Below, in pieces: positions 51,100-63,240 of a stretch of 64,000 nt of DNA. Source of the stretch: Lunularia cruciata (Eukaryota; Streptophyta; Marchantiopsida; Lunulariales; Lunulariaceae); the NCBI GenBank assembly GCA_948567375.1, contig OX419755.1, positions 27,223,001 to 27,287,000 of the forward strand, read 5' to 3'. The notes under the pieces were generated by a model, which saw nothing but the letters and a program-made list of their open reading frames with translations, did not search any database and was not told the origin of the DNA. Each line of letters opens with the position of its first letter. Position 1 is the first letter of the stretch. Position numbers and translations under genes: made by a program.

Positions 51100-52900
51100 A
51101 GGAAGCAAAGAAGCAATGAAGGAAGAAATTGGATTTCATGGGCCTCAATAACTCCATACCAAAATTGGATTGTTTGGGCCTCAATAACTCTCTTAGTGAA
51201 ACTGATCAGCCACCTCATGCAAGTGTATGCCTCGCATAGGCTCTCTCTAGCCTTCCGCTAGAACTCTTGCAAGCTCCTCAGCTTGTCAGTCCACACTCCC
51301 TAGTAGTTCTGCCTCAAACACTAGAAGAACTCCACCACGAGGTTAAACCATGGTACCACACCACCTCCTGCAACGGTACCTCCACTCGTGGTAACACTAT
51401 CTCCAACTAGTGGACCTCCACTAGTTCCGCCAACACTACTCGAGCTAGAACTTGTGGGTCAGCCAATCTACTCCTTGCAACCAATTCTGAAGTGATAGAG
51501 ACATAGTTTGGAGACCAATATTGTCTCCACAACTCAATCTCCTCCAAATGAGCTCTCTTGAACTCGTGGTAGACGTCCATTGGTGGACCTTCCAAATGCT
51601 AAAACAACCCCGTCCATGCCATGAAGGGTGTAAACAAAGTTGGGTTTTGCATTTGCTACAGATCACACCAACTATTGAACTCCAGGATGAAGTCATCCAA
51701 CTCAATGGTACCTACTATACCAAAGTAATACCTTGGGCTTTTGGAGGCTCCATAAATCTTGTCCATGTCTCACAACAACGGTGCGGACACTCCAAGTGCA
51801 CTCTCAACTAAATCAGCTCTTGTGTCAAACTCCAACTCAGAGTCAATCTCCTCCCTCATTGGGACTTGAGATATAAGCTAATACTACGCATCATTTTGAG
51901 TAAACCTACTATGTATTGCAGTGATATCTCCTCTAGAATCTCCAAAGAACTCCGTCGTGACAAAGTAATCGCAACCTCAACCGCAAATTGCAACATCAAG
52001 TACCCCACCAAGTGCCAACACCAACCAAGCACCACCAAGTGCCAACACCAACCAAGCACCACCAAGTGCCAATACCAACCAAGCACCACAAAGTGCAAAA
52101 ACTAATAGAACACTACACACTAATGTAATTCTAATTGAGATAACTACACTAGGGGCAAGGGCGACCTGTAACCAACTATCACAACATGCATTCTCACGAT
52201 TTGTAGGTCATTGCTTCCTACCTCACCGGAGAGAAACAAAAATAGTCTGGCAGGTCATCACTCTAGCCTCACTACCGAGAGCACACCAGAGCACCAACGC
52301 TCAAAATTCAAGGCACCTCACGCAAACACGGTGCACAAATAGGAAGTAAAGAATGGAGAGGGTCCAATTACAAGAATGCTAAACAACAACCCTCCACCTC
52401 ATAAACCAACACAAGATTGACTCTGCCACCATTTTACATTTGACATAATTGGAGTACTTATCTACTTCCTAAGCTACGAGGATCACCAAGGATCGGATCA
52501 AAGTTCTTCTTGCCAAAATTTGACATAAATCCTTCACAAAATCTGACATAAATTTGACGTAAAATGTGATATAAATCCCTAAAAATGGCTGACCGCTAAA
52601 TCCTCCGCTAACTCTTCACTCAAGCCAAATTGGAAAAATGAGTTTTTTCCAATCTCTAATTCACAAGGATTTGCTCCAACTTCACATTCAATTTCAGTTT
52701 CTAAGCTCAACTTGCAACAAATTGGTCATGAGCTCAAAATCACAACTACAGCTTGAAAATTGCTTCTCCCTAGCTCCAAATTTTGCCAACACTTCCGCAC
52801 ACTCTCTCTTAGGGAAATTTGAACTACTCAATCAAGATACCATGATCCACCGAGCTTGGAGATACCACCAACACTCATAATTCTTGCACCCAATTTCACG
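51100..52900. other. Repeat-derived sequence without identified coding content
   Basis: Short ORFs appear on both strands, including minus-strand frames at 51,407-51,705. Their style resembles degenerate retroelement gag, but I cannot name a domain. A 27-bp tandem repeat is annotated separately. Confidence 0.4.
52006..52097. repeat. 27-bp tandem repeat, a little over three units
   Basis: The unit reads CACCAAGTGCCAACACCAAC followed by CAAGCAC. It repeats at 27-bp steps, with one substitution in the third unit and a truncated last unit. It is direct and has no spacers, so it is not a CRISPR array. Confidence 0.9.
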
Positions 52901-52919
52901 CTGACTCACTTCTCTGATG

Positions 52920-53380
52920 TAATCAAATTGTTTACAACTCAAATCAATTGAACTCAGATCAATACTTGATCTGATCCTCAACAACTTGCCAAAAATAAGG
53001 CACTGATTACAATCAAACCACACCCATTCTAGCTAAGAGAATCCAAATGATGCTTGTCGGCTTTCTATCCACTATAGCCGTGAACTCGAAGGCTCAACAT
53101 CAAAGAAGTAAGCTCTCTTGAGCTGCACTTCCAAGGTATACTCTTGATTTTGACCAAGGTCTCATCCCAATGGTCCAGCTGATGGCACACCCGACAATGT
53201 GGACGGTACAAGTGATGGTGGGCCTCACTATAAAGTCAATACCCTAAACACAAAATTTGACCGTCGGAAAGTAGTCTATGAGTAATTGCCAAAATGCCTC
53301 TAACTATTATCATTGGAACTCCAATGTCCAAGCGATCTAGATGCGATAATACAAATGGCATGACAACACACATTATCCAA
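52920..53380. repeat. Dispersed repeat, right copy
   Basis: This matches 47,930-48,400 in the same orientation, with shared blocks such as CTAGCTAAGAGA, AAGGCTCAACATCA, CCCTAAACA and CTATGAGTAA. The two copies lie about 5 kb apart and bracket the gag remnant. Confidence 0.75.
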
Positions 53381-53515
53381 TACTTGGAAGTTACCAAGAA
53401 GCGTCTTATATACTTGTGAAACATTCCTATAATTCTTAGCTAATTTTGCCAATTTGCTAATGTTTTAGTCTTGATTAATATGCCTATAAAATCCATATTG
53501 TTACATATTCTCTCA
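53381..53515. repeat. Diverged direct repeat flanking the gypsy pol remnant, left copy
   Basis: It resembles 55,338-55,465 in the same orientation. Shared landmarks are ACCAAGAAG, CCTATAATTCTT.GCTAATTT and CTATA.AA.TC.ATATTGTTA. Position on both sides of pol suggests LTR remnants, but ends and target-site duplications were not established. Confidence 0.55.
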
Positions 53516-53539
53516 TTGCTAATTGGTGACATCTTCATC

Positions 53540-55130
53540 ACCATGGAAGTTTCAAACTCCTAGATGGCTTTTGTGCCTTGTGAAGGAGATGAGAAAGATG
53601 CTCCCATGTAGCATCATGAAAGGGATACCCTTTCCTAAGGACTTTGTACTCAATGTGTTGTTGGTGGTCACATTGAATATTGCAACATGGAAGGATACTA
53701 TCAACTTCATACTCCTTATGATCATTGATAAGGATGGGAGGAGGAGGTGGTTGGACATGAGTGGAAAAGGAAGATGGATTAAAAACAAAGGATTGCAACT
53801 TTGAAACATGAAAGACAAGGTGAATTTGCATATGACTAGGCAAGGCAAGTCAATAAGCAATAATAAATTGATTTGGGTGACATTTAATAGACCTATCTCA
53901 TTAAAAGTAAGTTTAAAAACTTGGGTACCAAGTGGAAGGAGTAGGTTACTAAAAGAAAGCATGACCTAAGCACCTAGTTGAAAGTTGAGATCACAACAAT
54001 GTTGATCCGCATATTTCTTTTGATGATTTTGAACAATGAGGAGATGAAATTTGGTTTGTTGTAGGGAGTGAGATATTATGTACAAGAAGGTAGAAGTATA
54101 AGGAACATGAGATAGAGGGGAGCAAGAAGGGAATCTAGAACAAGTGGATCTTAGCCAAAATTAAAAAAGAAGGAAGAGAATCTATTTTTTCTTGCTTGGA
54201 GTTATTGTAGGAAAACCCATTAGCCATAGTGCATTCATCCTAGTTGGTATGGGGAATGTTGACAAAGGCACAAAGCATATCCTGCAAGGTACAATTTGCA
54301 CATTTGGTTTTCCTATCAATTTGAGGATGATAGGCCATGGACAAAGCAACCTTGGTGCTAAGTAGCTTGAAGAGTGCTTGCCAAAATTTACTGGTGAATC
54401 AAGGATCACGATTTGAGATGAGTACATGAGGTATCCATGATGCTTGAAGATATTTTTAAAGTAGATCTTGGCCAATGTTAGAGCTCCAATGGCAAAGTTA
54501 GAAGCATTAAAATTAACCACACAAGGTAGTTGAGGATCATAAGGTTGAAAGATGGGTCATCATGACACCATATACTTTAGTTTCTTGAATGCTTCTTCAT
54601 ACTTGGTGGTCCATTGAAGCTTGAGACCTTCAATAAGAGATCAGTCAATGGTGCGATTGCATGAGCATAGTAATGGATATACCATTATTAAAACCTTGCC
54701 AATCCATTAAATGCATGCAGTTATGTGGTATCTTTTAGAGTAGGAAAATCAATAATGGCTCTGATTTTCTCCTCTTCCATCTTGATCCCCTTTGATGAGA
54801 CCTATTGACCCAAGAAAGTAACTTACTATTACCAAAAGGTACACTTTGACTTCTTGCAATAAAACTTACATTGACATAGTCATCTTATGACTTCTTGAAT
54901 GTGATTCATGTGTTTTGCTTCCATCTTACTATAGATTAAAATATCATTCAATAATACCACCACGTATTGATCCAACAACCCATCCAATACTTGATGTAAT
55001 GATCTATGAAGATTGTCAGAGCATTAAGGAGCCCAAAAGGTAAAACTCTCCATTCACAATGCCCATACCTTGTGCAAATGGCGGTCTTTTAGGCATCTTC
55101 CTTATCAATAGGAATTAGATGCTTGTCACT
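53540..55130 (-). pseudogene. Decayed, internally deleted Ty3/gypsy pol with chromodomain-like end
   Basis: Read on the minus strand, the order is as follows. A reverse-transcriptase palm lies at 54,885-55,080, with VVLLNDILIYSK where intact elements have a D-D pair. A post-palm segment resembling AFNGLARFY follows at about 54,700. The start of RNase H (NASNFAIGAL) is at about 54,490. This runs almost directly into the integrase core (NIFKHHG) at about 54,450, so most of RNase H and the integrase zinc region are missing. At about 53,570-53,810 come a chromovirus-like FHVSKLQ and a chromodomain-like RKGYPFHDATWE. Stops and frameshifts are frequent, so it is not functional. Confidence 0.8.
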
Positions 55131-55197
55131 TTGAATATCCAACTTGGAGAAGTATTGTGATCTGCTCATTGACCTAGCAAGTCATCAAGAAGCCATC

Positions 55198-55310
55198 TAC
55201 TTGGCATGCAAGCTAAGCTAGTCATGAAGCTTCCCAAGAAGCTTCTTTCTAGAAGCCATAGACTTGGCATGCAAGCTAAGCTAGTCGGGAAGCTTCCTCC
55301 TAGAGGTTGC
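55198..55310. repeat. Tandem duplication, about 62-bp unit
   Basis: Two copies of CTTGGCATGCAAGCTAAGCT followed by AGTC..GAAGCTTCC occur at about 55,200 and 55,262, with a degraded further copy at 55,313. Confidence 0.75.
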
Positions 55311-55337
55311 CTATTTGGCATTTATGTTACCCAATAC

Positions 55338-55465
55338 TTAATAGGCACCAAGAAGTTTCTTAGATGCTTTTAGAACATACCTATAATTCTTGGCTAATTT
55401 GGCCTTTTACTACTTTGTTAATCTTAGCTAACTTGTCTATAAACTCTATATTGTTATATTAGTTG
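55338..55465. repeat. Diverged direct repeat flanking the gypsy pol remnant, right copy
   Basis: Partner of 53,381-53,515, same orientation; see that entry for shared landmarks. Confidence 0.5.
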
Positions 55466-55879
55466 AACTTTTCCTTGTGATTTCTTGGCCTAAAGATGCT
55501 CTTTAATAACCTCCACTAGATTATAGAAAGATTATATGTCCATATGAATTAATTGTTTAAACATAGAGTATTCTAGATTATGGAAATACTTAGAAATAAA
55601 TTTTGAAGGTTGAGGTGTATGGACTCGCTTGCAAAGATATCTTAAGTTGTGCACAAAATCCCACCACTTAAACTCATATCTCCAATATCAAATTTAATCT
55701 CTTCTTCACTCCATTAATCTGAACTCAAACCCTTGTCAATGCTCCATTGATCACACTTGTCAAAACTATACTCCTTGCTGAACTTATTCTCAATCTAGGT
55801 ATCTCAATGTAAACACCTTTCTACTTGACTGTTGATTTGCTTGTGGGTATTATTTCTTAGCATGATCTTGGCTATAATA

Positions 55880-56330
55880 CCATTTTGTTTCCCTGTTGAG
55901 TTGATTGTGGTACTAATTTTTTCCATGATCTCTACTATAGCTCATTTTGAATCAACCTAACTAAAGCTCAATTCAAATAAACTCCCCAATTTGTCAATTT
56001 CCTCTTTGAGAAATGCACGTGCCACAAGTGCCAATTCCTCTTGGTACTAAGTCTTAACAGGATCTCAACTATAGCTCAATTCAAATAACTTTGATAAAGC
56101 TCAATTTAATTAAATTATCCAATCCATCACTTTCCTTGCTTAGAAGTGCACATCACTTTCCTCGCTCACAAGTGCCAATTTCCTCTTGGTACTAATTCTT
56201 AGCATGATCTCAACTATAGCTCAATTTAAATAACTCTAATAAAGCTCATTTAAATAAACTATCCAACCCATCAATTTCCTTGCTCAGAAGTACACATCAA
56301 TTTCCTCTCTCAAAAGTGTCAATTTCATTT
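55880..56330. repeat. Tandem duplication, about 143-bp unit, with a partial third copy
   Basis: CCTCTTGGTACTAA recurs near 56,036 and 56,181. ATCTCAACTATAGCTCAATT recurs in step with it, as does CAATTTCCTTGCTC or similar. A more diverged upstream copy (about 55,900-56,020) keeps TCTACTATAGCTCA and AAAGCTCAATTCAAATAAAC. Confidence 0.75.
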
Positions 56331-56439
56331 CAAAAGCACACAAACTGCATCAAATAGTATGTCCTTTGCACATCAAAAAAGTTGAGTTCTTCACACGCCA
56401 TCCTATCATCTTTAGTAAGCAGTTGCCAGACACACATCA

Positions 56440-56660
56440 TGGTCATGGATGGGGATGACAACAGGAACAGGGACGGGAGATGATGGGTGGGGGAGGGAGG
56501 GAGGTCATGGATAGAAACGATGGACAAGAATGGGGAGCGGGGTGCTAGGTAGAGAAGGAAGGAGATCATGGATAGGGACAACGGAGGGGAATGGGGAGGG
56601 GGACAACAAGCGACAGGTGAGGAAAGGAGGAAGATCGTGGATGGGGATGACGAACATATA
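56440..56660. repeat. G-rich minisatellite, about 65-bp unit, roughly four units
   Basis: TCATGGAT or TCGTGGAT recurs at about 56,442, 56,503, 56,572 and 56,635, separated by purine-rich GGGGAATGGGGAGGGG-type sequence. The stretch GGGTGGGGGAGGGAGGG at about 56,485 fits a G-quadruplex pattern. The minus-strand Pro/Ser-rich ORF over it is a by-product of the repeat. Confidence 0.8.
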
Positions 56661-56762
56661 ACACCGGAATAGGCATGGGAGGGTTCTTTATGCATCATGC
56701 AAGGGGTTTATCCTAGTCCTTAATTCAGACTTACCTAACTGTCTATAATATTTTTGACATGT

Positions 56763-56930
56763 ACCAAACTGTATGTCACCTTTTTCATAAACTATAAAAA
56801 CTTGTATGACTGCGGGGCATGGACCAGAAAAGTCTCTAAACCCTCACCAAACTACATGTCACCTTTTACATAACTATAAAAACTTTTACGACTGTGGTGC
56901 ATGGTCTACAAAAGTCTCTAAACCCTTACC
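56763..56930. repeat. Tandem duplication, about 83-bp unit
   Basis: Two copies beginning ACCAAACT..ATGTCACCTT at 56,763 and 56,846 share ACTATAAAAACTT, GCATGG and AAAAGTCTCTAAACCCT. Confidence 0.85.
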
Positions 56931-57649
56931 ACACCGACCATGATAATTATAGCAACATAAAAGAGCTTTACGATTTCCTTATTGGAACCTTGAAACCATT
57001 TTGAAACGCACTATAAATCCACTTAATTATATGACCTAGATTACCTTAATAATTAGCTGGCTACAATGTTTATTTGTAACCGTTAGCCGAGAGTGATAAT
57101 ATGCCTAAATTAAAATTAATAATATGCCCTAGATTAGCAGGCTAATTTGGCGGCTAGCCGGGTACAATGTTTAGTTGTAGCCGTTACCAGGTCTAAACAT
57201 AGATATCCAGAATTGGTGGATCCCAAAATAAAGCGCAGAATTACCCAAAAGAACATGTCAAATTGGATGCGGTTAATTTAGGTACCACTAAATATTAGCA
57301 AATATTAACTAATCTATGGTCCTTTGTGGACGTGTCCCCTAATCCAGAAATTAATGCACGTCCATGTATAATTTAAAATAGGTGTAAGAAGTATAATTTA
57401 CAATCCAGTTTAGTAATAACTACTAAAAGCAAAAGATATAATCTTTCAACATGCATTGGTGGCTAGCTTATCTTGTGACGCGATTTAGAATTAATCCTAG
57501 TTGCTCGACATCTAACCGCTTCATAGTGTATATTTTCTCTACTGACAAAGATAGAAAAGAAAAAGAGAATAGACGGCATCGACAAGTTGAAATTCGAAGG
57601 AAGTTAATGAACAAATCGTGTAAGAACAAAAGCATGTAGTTAGTCAAGA

Positions 57650-58510
57650 TCTTGATTCAATGAAAATCTGAGAAAACTCCGGACGACCGGAAGGGGACAC
57701 AATCTCAATGCAATGCAACTCAAATCTCCATGCGGAGACAAAAGCTAGCTATCCCAAGAGTTTCGTTTCACCCGACTAAACTTGAAACCGATGATACTAA
57801 ACCCGAAACCCCCTTACGTCTCGTCCTTGTACGGATTGATAGGGTCTGCCCATCTTCCTGTTATTCTACAGGTCGCCCTTTTAGCACTAAACTTGATGCA
57901 ATATAGTCTTAAAACGGATGGTAAGAAGCTAGATTCCAGTATAGAAGCTTCATCTCAGAGCATGGTAACTAAAGGTGATACTTATGTATGTTTACTTTCA
58001 TTGGATTCCACCAGATCCATTGACGAAAGTGATGTGAGGATAGATTACGTGGCGTAGGACTGGACTGGACAAGGAAGTGGGACCCATATGGCCTCGAGGA
58101 TCGATCTGTCCTAAAGTAGAGAGCGGCCTCTTGCTCCCTATTTTGGCACATTCCGCTGTTATCAATATGTTGCTGTCGCTGACTTGGTGGACAAATAAGA
58201 ATCCCTGAACTAGTGCCTGGACCCACACCCGGTCATCTAAGGCTCTGACGTATACTAGGCCTCCGCTTCACCCTGCAACCCACTCAAAAAGGCGGCGCCT
58301 CCGCCATTAATGACGGGTGGACTCCATTATCACTTCCCACACTCGCTACCACCCAGGCTAACCATGCCTTTGCCCGGGTTTAGTCTGGGCAGCAGAAGCT
58401 CAAAATTCCAGGTCTTATCTCCTGCAGCGGGCAGTCTTTAGACGGTTCCGGTTTATTATAGGCAGTTGAGGCGAACTACTTGGAGCAGGTTTGGCAATAC
58501 TTCTTTGAAG
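57650..58510. other. GC-richer island, origin unknown (possible organellar insertion)
   Basis: This ~0.85 kb block is clearly richer in G and C than the DNA on either side and contains no recognised gene. The longest frames are a 91-codon plus ORF at 57,782 and two overlapping minus ORFs at 57,969-58,228. The texture resembles plant mitochondrial intergenic DNA, but this is an impression only. Confidence 0.35.
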
Positions 58511-58811
58511 GCTCGGCAATGACGTCGAGTATTCCAATACGAGATATGTAAAGATTATTTTGTAAGCGATAATCCTATTCTAAGTATAACTTGCGATCAA
58601 TTACGAGTATGATAAACAATTACTAATCAGCACATGGAAAGGAAAATATGATCAAATAAATAGTCCTATGTACTCATTCTCAACTAGTAACTTGGTTCAA
58701 TTTCGAGAGAAATTTACCCTGTGAAAGCCTGTTAAGGACAGTTAGTTTACTGGATAACGAAGTTTTGTAGTATTTGGAAGGTAAAATAACTCCTCTTTCC
58801 GGAATTGCCTC

Positions 58812-59102
58812 TCCATGAAAGTAACCGGTAATACTTCTGCCCAAGAAATTTTCTACCTCTCCAATCTTTACTTTGGTAAATTATGATCATGAAGAGTGGA
58901 CTTCACTAAAAGATTCCTTTTCCACATAGGCACCTTGAGGCAGCTTTTTGGTCTTCCATGAAAGTAACCGGTAATACTTCTGCCCAAGAATTTTTCTACG
59001 TCTCCAATCTTTACTTTGGTAAATTATGATCATGAAGAGTGGACTTCACTAGAAGATTCCTTTTCCACATAGGCACCTTGAGGCAGCTTTTTGGTCTTCC
59101 AT
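58812..59102. repeat. Tandem duplication, 143-bp unit, nearly identical copies
   Basis: Copies begin with TCCATGAAAGTAACCGG at 58812 and 58955 and differ at only a few positions. The high identity means a recent duplication. It lies just upstream of the LINE fragment. Confidence 0.95.
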
Positions 59103-59172
59103 CAGTATACATTGAATACCCTATAACCTACATGTAAATGTTAACATCCTATAGTTTGTTTACTTGTGTGAA

Positions 59173-60060
59173 GATGAGAATCATTGCAGCGATTAGAGCT
59201 TTGTCTTCACTCATGAATCGCTCTAGACTTGCTATTTTATCACATGGGAGTTGAAGAAGGCGATGTTCAGATCTCTTGTGCAACCGGTGGTTCTCTATGG
59301 TGTTCAAATTTGGGGTCCAAGTACTAAGAAGACATGGTGGCAAAAGGTGGAGAAAGTTCAAAAACTATTTTTGTGTGATGAACTTGGAGTGATAACTCAA
59401 ACTCCTTATGTATTGCTGCTTGCTGAAACAGGTTTTTACCCCTTGAGGCTGAAGCTTTGTTCTTAGATCTCACATATACCACTAAGATGATGTCCATGGA
59501 GCATGAGAGACTTCCCTACCAAGCTTTTTGTGTCACTCTATCTATTGGTTGGTATACAGATCTGATTGCATGGGTCACAAGGTGAAATGTTTGTGAGCGA
59601 CATTGTAGATTGGAACCTATTGCACTTCGAGAGGTGATCAAGGAGCAGTTCTTACTTTGCTTATGGCAGCAACTCGATACCAAGATGGTGTTCTACCAGC
59701 AGTTTGTAAATCCTATGTTGGTGTATTGTGAGCAAGATTATCTCTTGGCTAGTATTTCTACTTCACTTAGACATGTTATTGCTCAATATAGAACTGGTTT
59801 TCATAGACTAGAAGTAGAACAAGGATGTTGGCAGCAGATAGAGCAGTCCATGCAACTTTGCAAATTGTGTACTATGAGCAAAGTTGAGGATGAGCACCAT
59901 GTGTTTGTTGTTTGCCCTTGTTACATGTAGATCAGAGTTAGACATTAGATTACTTGTTGTGATTTCTCAGCTCTCTTAGAGGTTGAAGCTTTAGCATTAG
60001 GGAAGTATATGATGGAGATTAGTTTACATCGGACCAATTTGTTATAGATTGGTTAGATGC
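59173..60060 (+). pseudogene. LINE (non-LTR retrotransposon) ORF2 C-terminal fragment
   Basis: The translated frames show the tail of a LINE reverse-transcriptase ORF. IIAAIRALSSLM is followed, after a frameshift near 59,250, by FRSLVQPVVLYGVQIWGP. Further on come RHVIAQYRTGFHRLEVEQG and the Cys/His end CKLCTMSKVEDEHHVFVVC. Stops at 59,466, after 59,583 and at 59,930 break the frame. The catalytic RT domain and endonuclease are absent, consistent with a 5'-truncated insertion. About 100-200 bp after the last domain the sequence turns AT-rich. Confidence 0.8.
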
Positions 60061-60299
60061 CCTAGGCTCACATTTCATGTGTTTTGTATTGTGTTTCCAG
60101 CCTTTTGACTCTTCAGGTCTTTCGGGCTTTATATTTCATTGTTCATTGTTCATATAACCACTGGACAAAAGTGCGTGTAACTTTTTGGTCTTCATGTTTA
60201 CAGGTAAACATTGAGTGATCCTATAATCACTGGACAAAACTGCATGTAACTTTTGGTCTTTGCATTTAGATCTCTACTTATGCCTCTCATGGTCAAAAA

Positions 60300-63240
60300 T
60301 GTGGAGATACCTTTTTTAGTCTTGAATCTATAACATGTATCTATATCCTAATTAAGTGTACATGTATCTATATCCTAATTAAGTGTCTTCATTTAAGATC
60401 GATTCGAAGATTAACATCTTAGACCACACGGAATCCGTAACCATGGTTAGCAATGGCTATTACTAGAATAATAACTTCTACCAGAACACCACCAGCCATG
60501 CAGTTATGAGTATTGGAAATTACCAACATATATTCAAGATTGTAGTCAAATTGTCACACGTTATATATCATGGGTTGTTGATGGATCATGTATCATTGAG
60601 TTTTGAGCTTATCATTTATTTATTATTGAGTTTCTTTCTTCTCGACTCTATTGGGGTTTAGCTCTATTTTATTTATTTTGTTTCATCCTTATGCGGCTTG
60701 ATCTTTCCATCTTTAGTGTTTTTGAGTTTCTTTATCATTGAAGATAATAAAATACAAGGATTATAAAAAAATTTGTTTTAAATTTACAGATTTTATTTTC
60801 TGATGGCCAGACAAAAATTTTAAGTCTGGTTTTTATAATATTCTTGTCTTAACATTTAGAAAAGGTTATATTGATGAATTAGTCACCATTGTCCTAATTA
60901 TATATCAATTACATATTTATAAAGTAAATAGAATAAAATAATATATATTATTCTATAAAGTGAAGTAATTTTTATATATCCTACGTCTTTAGAACAACAT
61001 AAAATAGGGATCCCTCTATCTTTCATATTGAACTCCAATATATTCACCTCCAAATTTTTAAATAAATTAATCATAAAAATTACATATCCTTTGTATTTTA
61101 TCATAAACACCAAACCAAAAAAAGGTACTCTTAAGTCTTTTATATGATATAACTATATAGTTTACATATTGGAAATATTTGGAAACACATAATAATAAAA
61201 TATTAATATATTTAAATCAAATATCAATAGAATTTACATATCATTTTTTAATAATATGAAATTAGAGCAAGGAAATATATTGAAGTATTTTATTTTGTTT
61301 GAGAGAGGATCATAATATATAAATATGATGTGTAATAAGAACTAGAGATTATATTGTATTTTCTATAACAATTCATGTAAAATATTTCTTTGTGCACTTG
61401 AGGTAGGATACTATATCTGTCTATCTCTCAATATAAAAATCCAAAGTATATATTTTTATTGTATCAGTTTCATATAATATTGATTACTGAAATTGGAATA
61501 AAAGAAATTCCTTTTATTGTTAATTTTAGAGATATCTTACTATGTTAACAAAATTTTTTATTCAATAACTTAATTTGACATAAATATTCTATATCTAATG
61601 ACATATACCAAAACTTTTTCTTTGATGTGTTCATCTGTTAATGATGTATATATCCATTAAAAAAATTTGTTACAAGATCAATCTTTTATAGTTGTATTCC
61701 TTACAAATGAATAATAAATTTAAATTATAATCTAAATTAAGAATGTTAAAATTATTTTATAATAATATAATTTAAGTTATATTGTACATGGATGAATTCT
61801 AAAAAGGATTATATATACAAATTTTTTATATTTACTTCACAAACTTATTCACATCTATCTTGGGTACAAATTATTTATATCAACTATACAATAAAATTTA
61901 GAAAATATGAAATAATATCCAATTTACCTAACAAAACATACCATATTTTTAATCCTCTTTCTAATACATCTGCACATAAGAAATGTATATCACTATGCTT
62001 TCCCACCACTAAAAGGCCTGTTTGCATCCCATGAATGTTGTGTACCAAGAATGCACCCAACACGCATGGATTAACGTTTACACCGTGTTTCAGTGCATCG
62101 GTCAAACAAGAAACAATGTCAAATATAATTACATGGAGATTATATAGAGCCAATCTATAAAATATTGCATCTCAAACAAGACACAATTTTGAATACATGT
62201 CCACAAAACCAAGTGTATATATCTTTCTAGGAGATTTGTATATGTATTTAAGATTTTAATAAAAATTTAAAAATTAGATTTTATCTTTATTCTACATGAA
62301 AGTATTTAAAATATTTTACTATAAGTTTTATTTCAGCATTTTCTCATGTGTTTGACATCAATTTAAATTATATAAGATAATTTCGATCTATCTATACTTA
62401 TTATATATGATTTATTTTATAGAATATGTATTAAATTAAAACTAGTAAATATATGCTTATTGTAAAATCTTACTCTTCACCAACTCTTGTATTTCTTTCT
62501 TTCTAGTTCATAAATTTTTTGCAATAATATTAATTTTTTAAATAAAAATAATTTTATAGGATAATATAATACTAGAAAATTTTAATTTACTTTTTCATAT
62601 TGTATTGTATTATAACCAGATACCAAATTGCATTTGTAAGTTTCAACATTAAACTTAAGAAAACATTTTGAGTTTTCATAGGTCAATATATATATATCAT
62701 TCAGTAAGTTAATTCATTCAATTAGTAATAGAACAAGCAATCATGGAAGTGTTGAAATGTAAATAAAATCTTGTGTACAGTTTCAAAGTATATAATCTCT
62801 ATAAAAATATAGTAAGTATTATAAAAGTATACAATTACATTTTGACATTTTAGAGCTTTTTGCATATGCTCAAACCCCGAACAAATAATTTTCTTTTTCC
62901 TTCCATAATCAATAAATCTAAAAATAAATCTTCTCTTTGATATCGTACATCGTTATATAGTGAGCTGCCGCGATGTATAATATTTAATTCCAAAATTTAT
63001 AATTTCTATATTCAATTGATCATATACATAGATTATAATCCTGTTATTAAAGCTACACAAACATACTTACATTAAACCTAAACTTAAGATATCCCACCTT
63101 CTCTATTCTAGAATACAATAAGAAACTGCTAATATCTCAAACTTTCTATATAAGATAGTTTTTAATGAACTCTCCTGGAATATTAATCTCTAATATCAAA
63201 AATCACATGGAGCAAGATCTGACGATCAATATATATTTCT
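60300..63240. other. AT-rich intergenic DNA without supported genes
   Basis: Almost 3 kb of very AT-rich sequence. A short tandem repeat of TGTATCTATATCCTAATTAAG lies at about 60,335-60,384. An 89-codon minus ORF at 61,884-62,153 covers a less AT-rich patch (61,985-62,130) but matches no family I recognise. No RNA gene was recognised. Confidence 0.5.

Noticed and set aside
52006-52097. CRISPR-like array
   Set aside because: The units are contiguous with no unique spacers, and the genome is eukaryotic. It is a simple tandem repeat.
56330-56698. 122-codon minus-strand Pro/Ser-rich ORF
   Set aside because: It is produced by the G-rich minisatellite and has no other support.
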